DNA of 64,000 nucleotides, taken from contig JANTQF010000045.1 in NCBI GenBank assembly GCA_032988165.1, positions 109,646 to 173,645 on the forward strand, in the 5' to 3' direction. The notes beneath the pieces are model-generated. The model did no database searches, had not been told where the DNA came from, and was given only the letters and a program-made list of their open reading frames with translations. The translations under genes and the position numbers were made by a program. The DNA comes from Emmonsiellopsis sp. PD_33 (taxonomy: Eukaryota; Ascomycota; Eurotiomycetes; Onygenales; Ajellomycetaceae). Below are positions 36,421-50,149 of this stretch, in pieces; the first letter of the stretch is position 1; each line of letters starts with the position of its first letter.

Positions 36421-39400
36421 GTGACTGGCTATTATTATTAGTCTCTCTAATTAATATACTGATGGGGTTTGCTGTGTCAGTAGTGAGAGCTTCTGGTACT
36501 TAAAACTGGGCTCTTTAGATTTAACTAATGGATAGATTGGCATGGATGTTTTGGAATTAAATGGTGTTTTAGAATTGAATGATGTTTTGAGATTAAATGC
36601 TATTTTAGAATTAGATGCTATTTTAAGATTGAATGGTTACTAGTCCTTACTATATTTCTGAGTTATTATATAGACTTATTTGCTGAAGAGGTTAATGATG
36701 GCAATCTAGTAATTACTTATAATATATTTATTATTATTGAGGGGTTTCTCTGCCTATCTGACAGGAATATCCATTACATTCAATAAGTCTTAGCTAATGC
36801 ATTCATTAATGATGTGGATTCTGAATTGCCTTTTATGGTTAGTATCCTACTTGACTGTGTGATAGTTGGAGGATATTATGAGCTATTAATTGAATTTAGC
36901 CTTGAGCTGGTTCAGATCCTATACTGTATAGCTTATAACTTTACTAATTACTTCATTGGATAGAGTAACTATAATGGCCTAGATGTGAATATCAGAATGA
37001 AAATGTTATAAACAGAGAATATAGTATAACTTATTAACTGACTTGGAGCTTCTTTATCAAAGTTAGCTTTAAAGTTGGCAGGGTGGTAGTAGGAAGTTGG
37101 CAATGAGTTAAGGCTAGATGTAAAGGTCAGAATGAAAATGTTATAAACAAAGGATATAGTATGACTTACTAGCTGAGCTTCTTTATTAAAGTTGGCTTTA
37201 AATCTCTGATGTTGGTGGTGGGGTGGTAGTGGTAAGTTAATAATGAGTTAAGTTGTTATAATGTTACAAGAAGTTAGTTAAAAAGCTTATAAGCTTCTCA
37301 GGTGAATAATTGGGTTAAGGGCTGAACTCTAAAGCTTAAATAGGTTTAGCTCTATTTATAAGATTAGATGGGAGTAGCTGCATAATGTGCTATAGGTCAT
37401 CACTGGATCTTTATATTCTAATAATGTTAGTCTCATTATATGATTACTTGACTTTCTCCTTTCAACAATCTTAGCCTTATAATGTGATCACTTAACTCTC
37501 ATTATTTTAATTTAAATGCTTTTATTAGGATCTTTTATTTGTATGCTTTTATCTGCATGATTTCATTTAGAATCTCAGATGCTTTCATTAGGATGCTTTC
37601 ATTAGAATACTTTTATTAGGATGCTTTCATTAGAATGCTTTCATTTAATACTTTTAATCTGGCAATCTTGCTTTAACTATCTGTTTAATATTAAAACACC
37701 ATCTAATATCAAAATAATATTTAATATCAAAACAACTTAAATCATGTCAATCAATGAGAACTGCAAATACTGGCTAAATAGTTATTGCTGATTGAATCCC
37801 TACTCATGATGATATGAGCTAGGAAAGAGAGGTAGTATACTGGGTACACATTATATAATATCAAAAAAAAGTGACACTAACTACTAATTTTATATGAGAG
37901 AGATGTGCAAATGAGGAATAACCTGTCATTTTAAATATAATTTGATCAAATATAGCTTTCTGCTGAATGATGAGGCTGATAGAGGTATACTTACTAATAT
38001 TATATAATCTACTTTAATATACTATGTGTGCACTGGCTAATATTTAATAGCTATTAGGTTGAAGTGATAATGTGGAATTTATCTTAATGATAAGCTCTTA
38101 GAGACATTCTTAGTGTTATCTAGATGCTAATGCTATTTTCACCCTGATAAGTAATAATTACTTATTAAGCTTAATTATAGTACTCATTTGATTAGATGAT
38201 CTGATTGACATGGTATAGAATGTATTAACCTGCTGTGAAACTAAGAAGAGGTAGATTTCTTAATCTATTAGATGATGGAGTTTAAGGATTGATCTATCTA
38301 TACTGAGTGCAGACAGTCTATCTGTTTTGTGGTCAAATTAAGTTGGTAGTCAGCTAATGTAGAGAAACACTACAAAATAATTATTATCTACCTGAAATGA
38401 TGGAGCTGTGAGTCATGCTGAAACTTTACTGGTAATATTAAGTTATAAGAGGCTAAAGGTAAGAATGAGTGTTACTTTCACTATCTCTAGAGGAATTTTT
38501 ATTACTACAAATATGAACTGCTGAGTCAGCCTGGTTGCTGATATTATTTCAGTAATGAATAGATTCAGTAGATGATAAAGAAGACATGCAGGAATAGAAG
38601 TGGTAATACTAGTAATACTAATCTTTCCAATAGATAGAATGAGTAGGATACTACTAGATCTGACCTTCAAGTTGTATCCTATTAATATCTGTGGCCCTCT
38701 AAGTTTACTATTATTATCTATAATGATTATGACATATATGCACAAGTGGCAGATGATGAAAATAAGCTTAGGAACCTTATTAATAATAAGATGATGAATA
38801 ATATGAATATTCAGATAATTTAAGACAATGAGAACCTGATATATAAGTAGAGAATGAGATGGATTGCAGATGTGATGACTAACTATATGAGATGTAGAAA
38901 TAGACTTTAGAGGCATTAGGTATAATGTATAGTAGATAATGAGTATTGAATGCTTCAGATGACTACTTATCTTAGTAATATTGAAATTAATTGAAGATGT
39001 TTAATATCAAAATAATGTATAATATCAAAATAATATATAATATTAAAATAGAGCAGATTATACATGTCAGCCTAGATAATAATAGATCTTTACTTTGGGT
39101 GTGTTTTTCAATGTGTTGATGGCTAATAATGGTAGCAGCAGCTAATAATAATATTAATAGCTAATAACTTTAATCCCCTCTGTAATCTCCTCTTTAATAT
39201 CTCCCTTTTTGCCCATAATGGCATCTCAGCTAATTTTAATTCAATCAAATTATAGGAATCAGGCATATTCCCTCATCTGATTAACTTGTAGAGATTATGT
39301 GGATTCCTTGTCTCATTAATTGACTGATGGCTTGTAATACTAGTAGGATTATTATTATATATATATATATATATTTGTGTCTGACCTGCCATTTAGTCAC

Positions 39401-40744
39401 ACACATGAATAAATAATAGTTAATGACTCCAGAACAGTTAGATGTCTAAATCAACTAAAGAGATATCATCTACTAATTATAAAATATGTGTATAATATCT
39501 GGTTTGCCATACAATATGATTATAAAACCTTGACAGATTGTAAGTCAAGGGGTCTATATAGGGCATAATTTAATTAGTTATGTTAGCCCAGATGGGCTAG
39601 TTATTAGTGCTATATGATATTGAATATTAGCAGACTAATGTTGGTGGGTGTTAGTGCTATATGATATTAAATATTAGTAGATTAATGTTGGTGGTTGTTA
39701 CTATCATATGATATTTAATATTGATAGTATAATATTTGTAGTTATTCATTGGTAGTTACTGGTAATTCATAGAATAATTAATATTAGTAGTTGAATGTTG
39801 GTGTAGGTTATGCCAAGCCTATGATAACTTGGTGAGAAATGTAAGGAAAATACTTGTATTTTAGTATCCTTTTATTTACTATCTTTTAGTCATGTAGTGT
39901 GCTTTGATCTCTCTACCTTAATCTTCTCTTTTCATTCTATTCTCAATGACCTACATGTTCTATCTCTTCACTGTATATATATCTTATATGTCTGTACTGT
40001 TGGTATATTTATCTCTCCTCCTACTGAGTATTTTCCATTGTCTTCTGAGTCCTATCTGAGCTTTAGTCCTTCTATTTTCTTACTATTTTTAGTGGTTGTT
40101 TGGGATTCTTTCAGCATCCCTTATTATAATGCTCTTAATGATGTTCTGGGTTCTAAGCTTCCTGATGATTTTATAAAGGCTCTATAGTCTAGATGGGTAA
40201 ATGAGGCTACTTAATTAGCTATACTAGTACTATCTATCTTTATTCTATCTGTTCATAAGTGAGTGCTGCCAGTACCTTCTATTACTATGCCAGTGCTGTT
40301 GGTATGGCCTGTCTCTATGGCTCTATTAGCTGTGCTGATACTGCTAGTATGGCCTGTTCCTTTCTTATTTAATATATTTACTTAGTTGAGGGCTGAATAT
40401 GAGGCCTATAATTACTGAATATATGAGATGAACTATTATTTTAGCTATCTCATATATTATCTTTATTGATTCTAATGTTTTTCATGTATCTATATGCTAT
40501 ATATTCTCTCTGTGGATTCCTCTTCTTGTTAGTTACTCTGGTCAAACTCAGACACACTGAACACTGGGTATATTAAAGATTAATGATATATTACTTGTAG
40601 CAGCTGTTGCAGGTATGATGTGGAATGGGTATCTGATTGAATAAAGATATAAAGCTTGAAGGAGTCTTAAATGTAGAGTCTGAAAGAGAAGAAGATACTA
40701 ACTCTACTATAGGAGAGGTAGAGGATGAAGAACCTTAGAGGGGC
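36421..40744. other. AT-rich DNA with unassigned decayed coding stretches
   Basis: CpG-free. A plus-strand stretch at 37,950-38,440 reads as protein with scattered stops (for example STLIYYVCTG and ECRQSICFVVK), and 38,740-38,930 reads YDIYAQVADDENKLRNLINN; I do not recognise either. ATTAAATATC/AAAATAA repeats occur at 37,690-37,740 and 39,000-39,060, a (TA)n run at 39,355-39,375, and a 60-bp ATTGATATTAGTAG-type repeat at 39,600-39,790. Confidence 0.45.
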
Positions 40745-42190
40745 ATGAGTATCTTCCTGCTGAAATAAAAGAATGATGTTAGAATTAGATTCATGCAAAG
40801 TAATACTTAATAGAAAGAATAATCATTACTAATACTTTACTAAATAGTTAATATATTCATACAGTTATATATTTAATTTGAAATTTAAAAGCTTTTATAA
40901 AGTACTATATTTCTCCTCTTTTAATTTAAGTGCTTTTATGAAGTGTCATGTCTCCCCCCTTTCAACTCAAGCTTTCATAAAGTGCCATGTTCCTCCCCTT
41001 TTGATTTAAGTGCTTTGACAAAGTGTCATATTCCTTCCCTTTCAATTTGAGTGCTTTTATAAAGTGTTATGTCCCCTCTCTTTCAACTTGAGCTTTCACA
41101 AAGTGTTGTGTCTCTCCCATTTCCATTTGGGTACTTTTGTGAAGTGCTATGTCTCTCTCCTTTTAATTTAAAAGCTTTCATAAAGCTTTATATATAGAAG
41201 AGATAAAAAGTTCTAAATACCTAGCTCTTTTCTATCTTTCTCCTATCTTTTTTTTCTCTTTTCTTAGATATCTTCTCTCCTACTAAAGATCATCAATGTT
41301 CTTCTCCCTATATCATACTAGCTATAATTATATTGAAATAAATCCTCAAACCACCTTTCTTCCTCTCTGAAAAGAAAATCCTATTACCTTCCTCCTCTAA
41401 TATTATATTCAATACAAAAGATGTACATATAAAACTTTGATATCATAAAATAGAGAAATAGTAAGACTAACATAATATATAGGTTAGTATATAGGTTACT
41501 CACTAACCAGCATTAAATACTGTCTGTTACTGGTTAGAAGCTGGCACACTTCTACCATAACTCTTACCCTGATGTCTAGATACTACTAGCTTAGCCTGGG
41601 AGGAATATGATGTACATATAGAATGTAATTAAACCTACTAACTTTATTCATTCTAAATACTTTCATATGAATGCATTATTAGTTCAATTCTGTGAATAAT
41701 AATCTAATGTGTGATAAATTGATTTTCCCTGTCATGCCTGCTGAGTACACTGTTGATTATTCCCTATCTATATTTAAGTCTCTAGCCATTTTGGAGGGTG
41801 TTGTAGAAACTGCCTATAGAATAATTACCATCAATGCATCATATAGAATATATACTGAAATAATATATCTCAGACTTCCCCTCTGGGCTTTCTCCTACCT
41901 CTCACTCTCTGCACTAGTGACTAGCCTGGGTCTATGCCTGACAACCCCATCATTATTGATTGAGTGGAGGGTTAGATGATCTCCTCCCTTAGAGGGTAGG
42001 TTTAGAGGCTTTGAAATCCAGATGAATCTTACTTTATCTCTTTTGATTAATTTGATTAGCTTTATTTTTGAGTGCTTGATTTTAAGAGGTAAATCTGGCT
42101 CTCTATCTGGGCTTTTTACTGTCTCTTTTCCTTCTACTTTATATATATAACTGGGTTGATTTTGGGTGCTAGTTTTTCATTTTTTTAAAG
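40745..42190 (+). repeat. Truncated second copy of the integrase element's 3' end
   Basis: Direct-orientation relative of 49,812-51,840. It begins inside the last integrase exon (EYLPAEIK, LIERIIITNTLL), continues through a shorter tandem array with TTTCATAAAGTG cores (40,880-41,200), and then follows the same roughly 950-bp tail (shared landmarks TATCTTCTCTCCTA, GGCTTTTTACTGTCTCTTTT and CTGGGTTGATTTT). The offset between the tails is about 9.65 kb. Nearly all differences are transitions. Confidence 0.75.
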
Positions 42191-42298
42191 GGTGGGATTG
42201 GTCAGTAGTCTTAGAATGTTACTCCTTTATTACTTTAGCTTTTTTTTTGCCTGTCTTTATGTCTTTATTCTTTATTCCTCTATTTAATTTATATAACT

Positions 42299-42720
42299 AT
42301 GTTATTTACCACCATCTACATCAATGTTAGTGAAGGTATCCCTATTAATACTTATGTTGATTATGTTAATATTAGCTGGTGTGTCTCTATCATCATCTCT
42401 ATCAATATTAGTAGAGATGTCTTCTTGGCCACTTATGTTAATTGTGCTAATGTTGGCCAGTGTGTTCCTGCCACTATCTCTATTAATATTAGTGGAGGTA
42501 TCTCCTTGGCCACTTGTGTTAGCTGTGCTAATGTTGACTGGTGTATTCCTATTATCATTCTTATTAATATTGATAGAGGTGTCTCTATCATTATTACTTA
42601 TATTAAATTATACTAATATTAGATAGTGTGTCTCTACCTTCATCTGCATTAATATTGGCAGCCCAGATGTCTATATTACTACTTGTATTAGCTGTGCTAA
42701 TGTTGGCTCTATTATAATCT
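42299..42720 (+). repeat. 81-bp minisatellite, orientation A
   Basis: Four to five units of 81 bp carrying TGTGCTAATGTTGGCCAGTG and ATTAATATTAGTGGAGG-type blocks. It is the reverse complement of the array at 45,990-46,640. It follows directly after the truncated integrase-element tail. Confidence 0.8.
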
Positions 42721-45700
42721 ATTCCTTTAATATTACCTGCTATTCTGTTTTATACTATTAGATGTATATACCTCTTCCCCACTTCATTTGGGAGATTAGT
42801 GCTTATCTTCTTGTCTGTACATGAGCAAATTTTAGCATCTTTTTTTAACTACCTAGATTAGACTAATTGGTGATGGGCCATATCTAAGTATTCAAGCCTT
42901 TTTATTGATGGTAGAATAGATATACTAAAATTTACTAGTATGTAGATAAGGAGATAGTCTGCTGTACTATTACTATCTGATGCTATAACTTTTATACTAA
43001 CTTTCAACCTCTACCTCTATTTACAGCAGTTTTCCCCATCAGTGACATCCAGAATGAATAAATGTGAATGTGAATGCAATAAACAAATGAACATACAAAT
43101 AGATGATCAATTAATAGCTAGGCTGCTACTAATATAAATTGCTTGGGAAGAAGATAACTCATGTACAGCTATGAAGCCCAATCAGTGCTAATATGAGATT
43201 AATTGTAAAGAAAGAAATTAATTATAGGTAAACTTCAGCCATCAGCACTGATGGTGCAGAACTGTGGGATCTAATAGATTAAGATGAATTATAATTAACA
43301 CTATTCTTATTATTTTTCAAGAGAAAATATTACTTTAGAAAAAGATTGCACTGATTATATCTATCTTTAGTGATTTCTTCCTTTCTATCACATTCCTACT
43401 TCAGATGGCTGTATACTAACTGTTTTTATTATAATAGTACTGGTTTCAATTGATGTGTCTTGTTTTAATAAAATACCTACTATGTGCTGACTTAACTCTC
43501 ATCAGTTAGTTGCTGATAGTTATTCTCTCACTTCTATTTTACTACTTAAAAATTGCCTTGCTCCATTCTTTTTTTACCTCTAATTACATTGAATTCTACC
43601 TCACTGTCTACTGGATTAGTGCACTTCTTATTCTTAGAGTCTTTTCTTTTTCTTTAAAGCTTTTAAAATCAACATCAAAAGAAGCTGTGAAGGTGAAGAT
43701 TAGTTGATACACAGCTTGAGATGAGTTCTATAAGTTAGTAGTCAGAAGTAGGTTAATCTGAATAGCATATGATTTTAATATTCAAATTTGAAGTCTGCAC
43801 TAACAAGATGGTTTGAAATTAAGCCTGCAGCATGACCTGACAGAAATAGACCAAAGCATAGGTGAGAGCCTATTATTAATGATTACTGTGATAATGAGGA
43901 TATGAGTAAGAATAATGATTTAGAGAAAGTTAGTGGTAATATAGATGTAGAAGATGAGCCTCATCTTCTCTTAAATAAGTAAAGATAAATTAAGCTAGGC
44001 CTGGTAAGTTATTCTTTTTATTATATTATGCCTGTTAATATTAATGCTATTGTAGAATGATTTCATCTATTAGTATTAGTATGAGTTTACTTACATTTTA
44101 TAGTATTAGTACTGAAATCAACTGATTATTTGAGTTAGAACTCTATATTACTGTAAAGATCATCTCTTTCAACTGGGAGCTCTTTCTTAGATTCTCATAA
44201 TGATTGGATTTTCTTGGGCTCTACTAATAGCCATCAAACTCCCCTTACCACATCTGATGTAATTAAAGATAATATGACTGAGGAGAGTAAAGAGTATCTT
44301 ATATGAGCTAAATCAGAGTAAAGACTAGATAAAAGTAAAATATAAGATAACAACCATACTCTTCTTAATGATGTTAGGGTCTTATGTGCTGAAAGACTAT
44401 ACTCTGACTATGAAATCTCATCATCACAGTAAACACCTTGGCTAGAAGAAAAGAAGCCCCTGATGTTGAAATTAATAAAGAAGGTATGAAGAATATAGTG
44501 TAAGAAGTTAATTAAGTAGTAGAATTGAATGAGAGATATAATTAATCTCAAAAATCAGTTAATAAAGTAGTTTAATTATTGGGAGGTATGAATGGTAGTT
44601 CCTCTAAGTATATTACTTACATATTAATACTCTAATGCTAATATAATACTGGTAGGTTTTTGAATATATTACTTCAGTTCAACATCATTATATAATGATG
44701 GTCAAAGCATACATTAATGATATATTTAATGATAGGTACTTAAAGAAAGCAAATCTATAGGAGAAGATATAGATAGAGTTTCTAAAGGACTATCTTTACC
44801 TATGCTCAGATGATGTTTATAATGAGAATAGGGTAAACTCTATTTTTCATTATTCTTAATTTCTATTGACTAACTTCACAGAATTTAAAACACAGTATAT
44901 GATGGCTTTTCAACAATATTCTTCAGGTGTTTGTGAAGCTTTTCTATGGCTAAGGTTAGTATGACTTAGCAAGTAACTTACTCACATGAAAGTTCTTTAG
45001 GTACTCTAAATAGAAGCCTGCTACCATCCTTTCTATCTTTATCATAATCAATTTAGTGTATTTTATAATTAGGAATTTCAGATAAATAATTAGTCAGTCT
45101 GAGGATACAGGATCAAGATTTAATGGAGCTTTGGCCTTTTATAAGGATTAGGCTTTGTGATTATATGAGATTGGATCTTTATTACTAATATTTGTAATTA
45201 GGAAAATTCAAGGATTTAACAGCCATGTAGGGGGAAATGTATGAGGAGTAAAGAGATATACTAGAATATATTATTTGAAAATAAGTTTGGAATCTTTCTG
45301 GATTTCAGAAGGGTGATGAGGAAATTATAGTGAATGAGATTATTACTAATCTAAATGCTAATATGATAGAAGATTTTGATTTATCTAAGTTAATAAATAA
45401 TAAATAGAAAGATATAGAGTAATTAATATATCTTTATAGATTTTTCATACTCTCTCTTATTTACTTGAGATCTAACTCTACTTCTAAAATAATAGTATAT
45501 TGATTCTTTTGCAGACTAGCTATCTATAGCTCAGAGTCTGCCTCTATAGTTACTAATACTCTGCTGGTAACTTCATTGGTGCCTATAATGAAAGAAGTGT
45601 AAATTGCCATGGTTTTTTAATGTTTGATTATCTTTATTGTGTGAAACTATCTCTTACTGCAGTACATACTTATTATTGAGAGGTCTCTTTGCCTAATATT

Positions 45701-45989
45701 TCTCTTAGTAAGGTTGTGATGTTATTTATTAATAGCTCCTCTGTAACTCTTATTTATACTTAATGTCTATATTCTTAATTTTCTTACTCCTCCTTCTATT
45801 TCTTCCCTTTATCACTGTAATTACCTGTTTTAAACAACATCTAGCATTATTCATTCAATGGTTGTTAATCTATCTTAATTTTATTTTTTACTGTTTATAG
45901 ATTTTATACATTATAGATAAATAGTACTTTTACTGAATTGGATAATAATAATAATCAATATGATTAACATGTAATAGATGACAGTGTTA
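42721..45989. other. AT-rich DNA with unassigned exon-like fragments
   Basis: CpG-free. Several plus-strand pieces look like decayed exons between GTAAGT/AG-like sites: 43,740-43,990, 44,210-44,430 (SVIKDNMTEESKEYL-like reading), 44,680-44,830 (YIMMVKAYINDIFNDRYLKK) and 44,880-44,960. I do not recognise the protein. Confidence 0.4.
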
Positions 45990-46640
45990 GTAAAGATAAT
46001 ATTATTAATAATAGAGTATAGAGTACTACTGATGCTGTTGCCAATATTGATGCAGATAGAGATAGAGACACACTAGCTAATATTAGTGTAGTTAATGTGA
46101 GTAGTAATAGGGATACCTCTAATAACATTAATGTGAATGAGGGTAGAGACACACTGACTAATATTAGTACAATCAATGTGAGTAATGATAGAGACACCTC
46201 TAATAATATTGATATGGATGGGGGCAGAAACACACTGGCTAATATTAGTATAATTAATATGAGTAATGATGAGAACACACTGGCTAATATTAATGTGACT
46301 AATGCAAGTAGTGATAGAGACACCTCTGATAATATTGATATGAATGAGGGTAGGAACACACTGGCTAATATTAGTATAGCTAATGTAAGTGGTAATGGAG
46401 ACACCTCTAATAATGTTGATGTAAATAGGAGTAGAGACACACCCACTAATATTAGTACAGTTAATATTGAGTGGTGAGAGGGATATCTCCACCAAAATTG
46501 ATGTAAATGATGATAGGGACACACTGCATAATATTAATGTATCTACTGCAAGTAGTAATAAAGATATCTCTATAAATTTTAGTATAGTTGATGCTATTAG
46601 TAGTAGTGACACCTCCACTAATGTTAATATAATTAAGAAT
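45990..46640 (-). repeat. 81-bp minisatellite, orientation B
   Basis: Seven or so units, 81 bp apart where complete (repeat starts at 46,097, 46,178 and 46,259), with one shortened unit. Unit length is 27 codons, so frames stay open on both strands; the plus frame reads repeats like NISTINVSNDRDTSNNIDMD. I treat these frames as by-products of the repeat. Confidence 0.8.
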
Positions 46641-47177
46641 ATTTGCACTATTAATATTATTAGTGTGATTATTGCACTGTGAGCACATATAAGAGACTAA
46701 CTGCACATGGTAGCTCCTGCATGCTCTAAGTGAGATCATATAATAAATTGCCATGCCTACTAAAACTATATGAGTGTGCTTATGCTGCCATGTGCCCTAC
46801 ATGCAGCAAAAAGATTTTGCTGATAGAGGCACAAAGAGAGAGAGGGTGAAAGAAGAATATGAGGCAGATAAAGGTAGAAAATAAAAGGAAGTAGGAAAAG
46901 AAAATATATTTAAGATAATAAATCCTCAGTTAACTACATTACTTAGTATGTTATTTAATAAAAACACACTAATAAAAATAATAAATAAGCTCTTCTTTTT
47001 GATCCTTTTTACTTCTACCTATTCTATTTTATCTCTTTATACTAATTATTCTTATAATCAGCAGCTATTACTCTTATTTCTATAGACCTTTCTACCTCTG
47101 CCTCCCTGCCTGCCTCTACCTCTATATATTTACCTCCACATGTCCACCTCTGCACATCTACCTCTCTGACTGAAAAA

Positions 47178-48132
47178 ATGGGTTGCTGTGGCTCTAAGCC
47201 TGGAATTACCACTAATAGCTGAAAGAAATCTGAAGAGTACTTAATAAACCTATTCTCACAAAAGAATCATGCATGGCTTGCCAAGCTCTCTGCTGATGAG
47301 CTTGCCCTTAATTGAGTAAAAAATGCTAATCAAGCTGCTGAGAATTATCATCTCTAAAAGCTCTATATTATAGTAGAATATAAGGAGATAAATGAGGATA
47401 TTCATAAGAAATTTGAGGCTATAAAGAGAGCTGAGGTTAAGAGGAAATAGTAAGTAATAATTTATTTAATCTCATACTAGCTCATCATATATTAATTTAA
47501 TTATTATAGAGTAAGAACTGGCATTACTGCAGCAGTACTTGAAGAAAATCAGGCAATTACTCCTAATGAAATATAAGTTATATAAAACTTTTATTTATTT
47601 TCTATGGCTGTTTCTAATATTCTGGCTATCTAGGGTTACTATGTGGAAATATATAACCTAGTCAAAGGACATCATGCAGGAGGCAAAGTGGCACCTTGAG
47701 GATGAAAAAGAGTTTAAGAGTGATAAAATGCCTATAGATGAGCAAGTAGAAAAGGCCTATACAGATAGAATAAAGAAGATAGTAGATAGAACTAATTTCA
47801 ATCAGCTGATTCATATCTAGTAAATGTAGGAATAGTTAAAGATTAAAAAGCATGTAGAAAATAAAATTTGGCTGCTGAAGTATAGTACTGTTTAAATCTA
47901 TTATATGTCTAGATCTGAGCTTTTAATGTTAAAGATCATAGTGGTTAGTGAGGGTGAGAAGCTACTAGTAATTCAGAACTGGGCAGTTATAGAGAGGGTA
48001 ATGAAAGAGGATAAGGTCTTTAAGGCCTACAAATATGCAATGAAGGTTCTAAAGGGAGAGATCACAGTAAAAAAGTTTAACTAGATGAACTGATAGCTAG
48101 ATGAGTTTCTAGTGTTTCTTCCTAATAATTAA
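47178..48132 (+). pseudogene. Three-exon gene for a protein with an N-myristoylation start, RIP-degraded
   Basis: Exons 47178-47449, 47510-47572 and 47634-48132 join in one frame to 278 codons ending in a TAA. Introns are 60 and 61 bp; the first is GTAAGT...TATAG, the second has ATAAGT where GTAAGT is expected, a G-to-A change. The protein starts MGCCGSKPG, a textbook MGxxxSK N-myristoylation signal with two adjacent palmitoylation-type cysteines, so membrane anchoring is predicted. The rest is charged and probably helical (DIMQEAKWHLEDEKEF, AYTDRIKKIVDRTNF, VMKEDKVFKAYKYAMKVLKG). About a dozen in-frame stops. A pyrimidine-rich leader (47,085-47,165) precedes the ATG. No family recognised. 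It stands 257 bp before the integrase gene on the same strand and may be its cargo partner. Confidence 0.65.
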
Positions 48133-48389
48133 ATACATTCAGTGTGAAATTATTGTAATCTTTATATTAATCATTAATCCATGGGAGCACTAATTGTACC
48201 TTTACTGTGTGGCAGCTTGGCAGCTGTAGTATAGGTATAATTAGCATATAAAATGGAATATATAATAGTTTCCTTAATAATCATTATTTGTTTATCATTT
48301 ATTTTTAATTTTTTCCTAACTATAAGGTTTTTTTTTCTACTTTCTTTCTTTCTTTTTTTACATCTCTAGCCTTATATATCTCTTTTATC

Positions 48390-50107
48390 ATGCCTTCTCC
48401 TAATGAATTTATTTTAAATTCCTACCAAGATATAATCTATGATCTCATTGAATAAGGTCTAACCTAATAGAATATTCTTCAATATCTAAAGAATGAAAAA
48501 TACCTCACTATTAGTCATACTGCTCTAACTGAGTCATTAAAATGCTGGAATATTTCCAAATATTAAAAACTAGAGGATAATAATGAAGTACAGAGCACCA
48601 TTCAGAACTTATTCTCCAGGGGTTTACAGGATAATGAAATGCTGTGAATCCTTAGTGATAAAGGATACAAACTCAGTCAATATAGATTATATTGAATTTA
48701 AAAATGCATTGGGCTTCCACAGCAATGAAATAACTATAATATAGAGGAAATACAGTAGGAACTAGTAGAGACTGTTCAGAAAGAGCTTGATGATAATTTT
48801 ATTTAAGTATTTGGATGTAAATATCTTTACACACATTTTCAACAGAAGGGCTATGCTATCTCTTGATAAGAAACCTCAAATAAAGTGATATGATAATTAC
48901 AATAAAAGCTAACATGAGAATTTAACTGTAGGAATTATCTATTCAATACAGTTCATTAGCTTGATCCTAATGGGATTAACTACTAACTTAATAATCTTCA
49001 ATACCATCATGGAATATATATCATTCCAGGTTCAAATTATCTGTGGTCTGTTGATGGGTATTGCAAGCTTGATCACTGAGAAATTGAGATTTATGCAGCC
49101 ATCAATGCATATTCTTAATATATTATTTGAATATATGTTGAGATCAGCTGCTGAACTGCTGTCTCTATTCTCTAATAATATTTTGATACTCTTGAGACAA
49201 ACCAGGTTTTCTCACAGATTATTTACTTGAATTAGGGTATTAAAACTCCTATGATGGCTGCAGCCCAGTTTAAACTGCATTAGCAAATTAACCCTGATAT
49301 ATCATTTGATTAATGCTATTGATATGGAACTAGCACTGCCAATCAACATATTAAGGCTTGATGGAGTTAGCTTGCAAAGGAATTCATAAATCCTTAAAGA
49401 GTAAGTTAATCATTATATCTATTATATCATCTTAATACTAAGACTAACATCTAATTCTTTCATCTTCTAGTCTTATTTTTAAAGACTCAGCCATTGAAAT
49501 CACTACCAGCAAGATATACTTTCTGATTGCATTGCCTTTCTTGCAGTCTATATGCTAATTATATAAGATGAGGTTTTAAAATATATTAGTGTTTAGAATG
49601 ATCATTGCATTCATCCAAAACATCAGCAACCACATGATATTTATGGACATCTCTGGGTGCTTTATAATCATCTAAAAAATGCTGAACAGTATGATTTAAC
49701 ACTTGATCTAAGGGTCCTAAAAGACTTATAGAATCAGTATTCTGGGTGGAGTAAGTAGAGTACTTCTTTATACTGTGTTTTAGAGAGAGTTATGCTAATA
49801 TATAGTAGATATTGATGAGTATCTTCCTGCTGAGATAAAAAAATGGTGTAGGGATTATATTTGTGAGAAGGGATACCTAATAGAAAGGATAATCATGACT
49901 AATACTCTACTAGATGGTCACTGAGTGCATACTATCATGTATATGGACCTTTATGTAGCTATCCAATAGCATATTAATTCTGGACTTATATCAATCCTGA
50001 GGAAATCTTCTAAACCAACTAGTGCATGGGACTAACAACTAGATCTGAAGAATATAGACTTTACTGCTATTCCAGAGATAACACTATCTTCTGAGGTAGA
50101 GGAATAA
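48390..50107 (+). pseudogene. Fungal integrase-core (rve-like DDE) transposase gene, RIP-degraded
   Basis: Exons 48390-49400, 49471-49750 and 49806-50107 join without frameshift to 531 codons. The N-terminal 130 residues look like a helix-turn-helix domain (PNEFILNSYQDIIYDLIE). The catalytic core follows: YLWSVDG (near 49,040) holds the first Asp, EIEIYAAINAYS follows, then IYLN*GIKT where the family's second Asp is now Asn, and YGTSTANQHIKA*W where the family Glu is now Lys. This arrangement (VDGH, YAAIDAYSRYIIW, NQRIE in relatives) belongs to a widespread fungal integrase-like protein family that lacks reverse transcriptase. Exon 3 encodes EYLPAEIKKW and ends near EITLSSEVEE. Roughly 30 in-frame stops in exon 1 alone, almost all at Arg, Gln or Trp codons. 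Confidence 0.75.
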
Positions 50108-50149
50108 ACAATATGATTTTCTATTATATATTCTATCACTATGATAGTT

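Noticed and set aside
45964..46648. Open frames of 186 and 191 codons (minus) and 126 codons (plus) as a repeat-protein gene
   Set aside because: They overlap one another on an 81-bp (27-codon) tandem repeat; openness follows from unit length, and the composition is that of the repeat.
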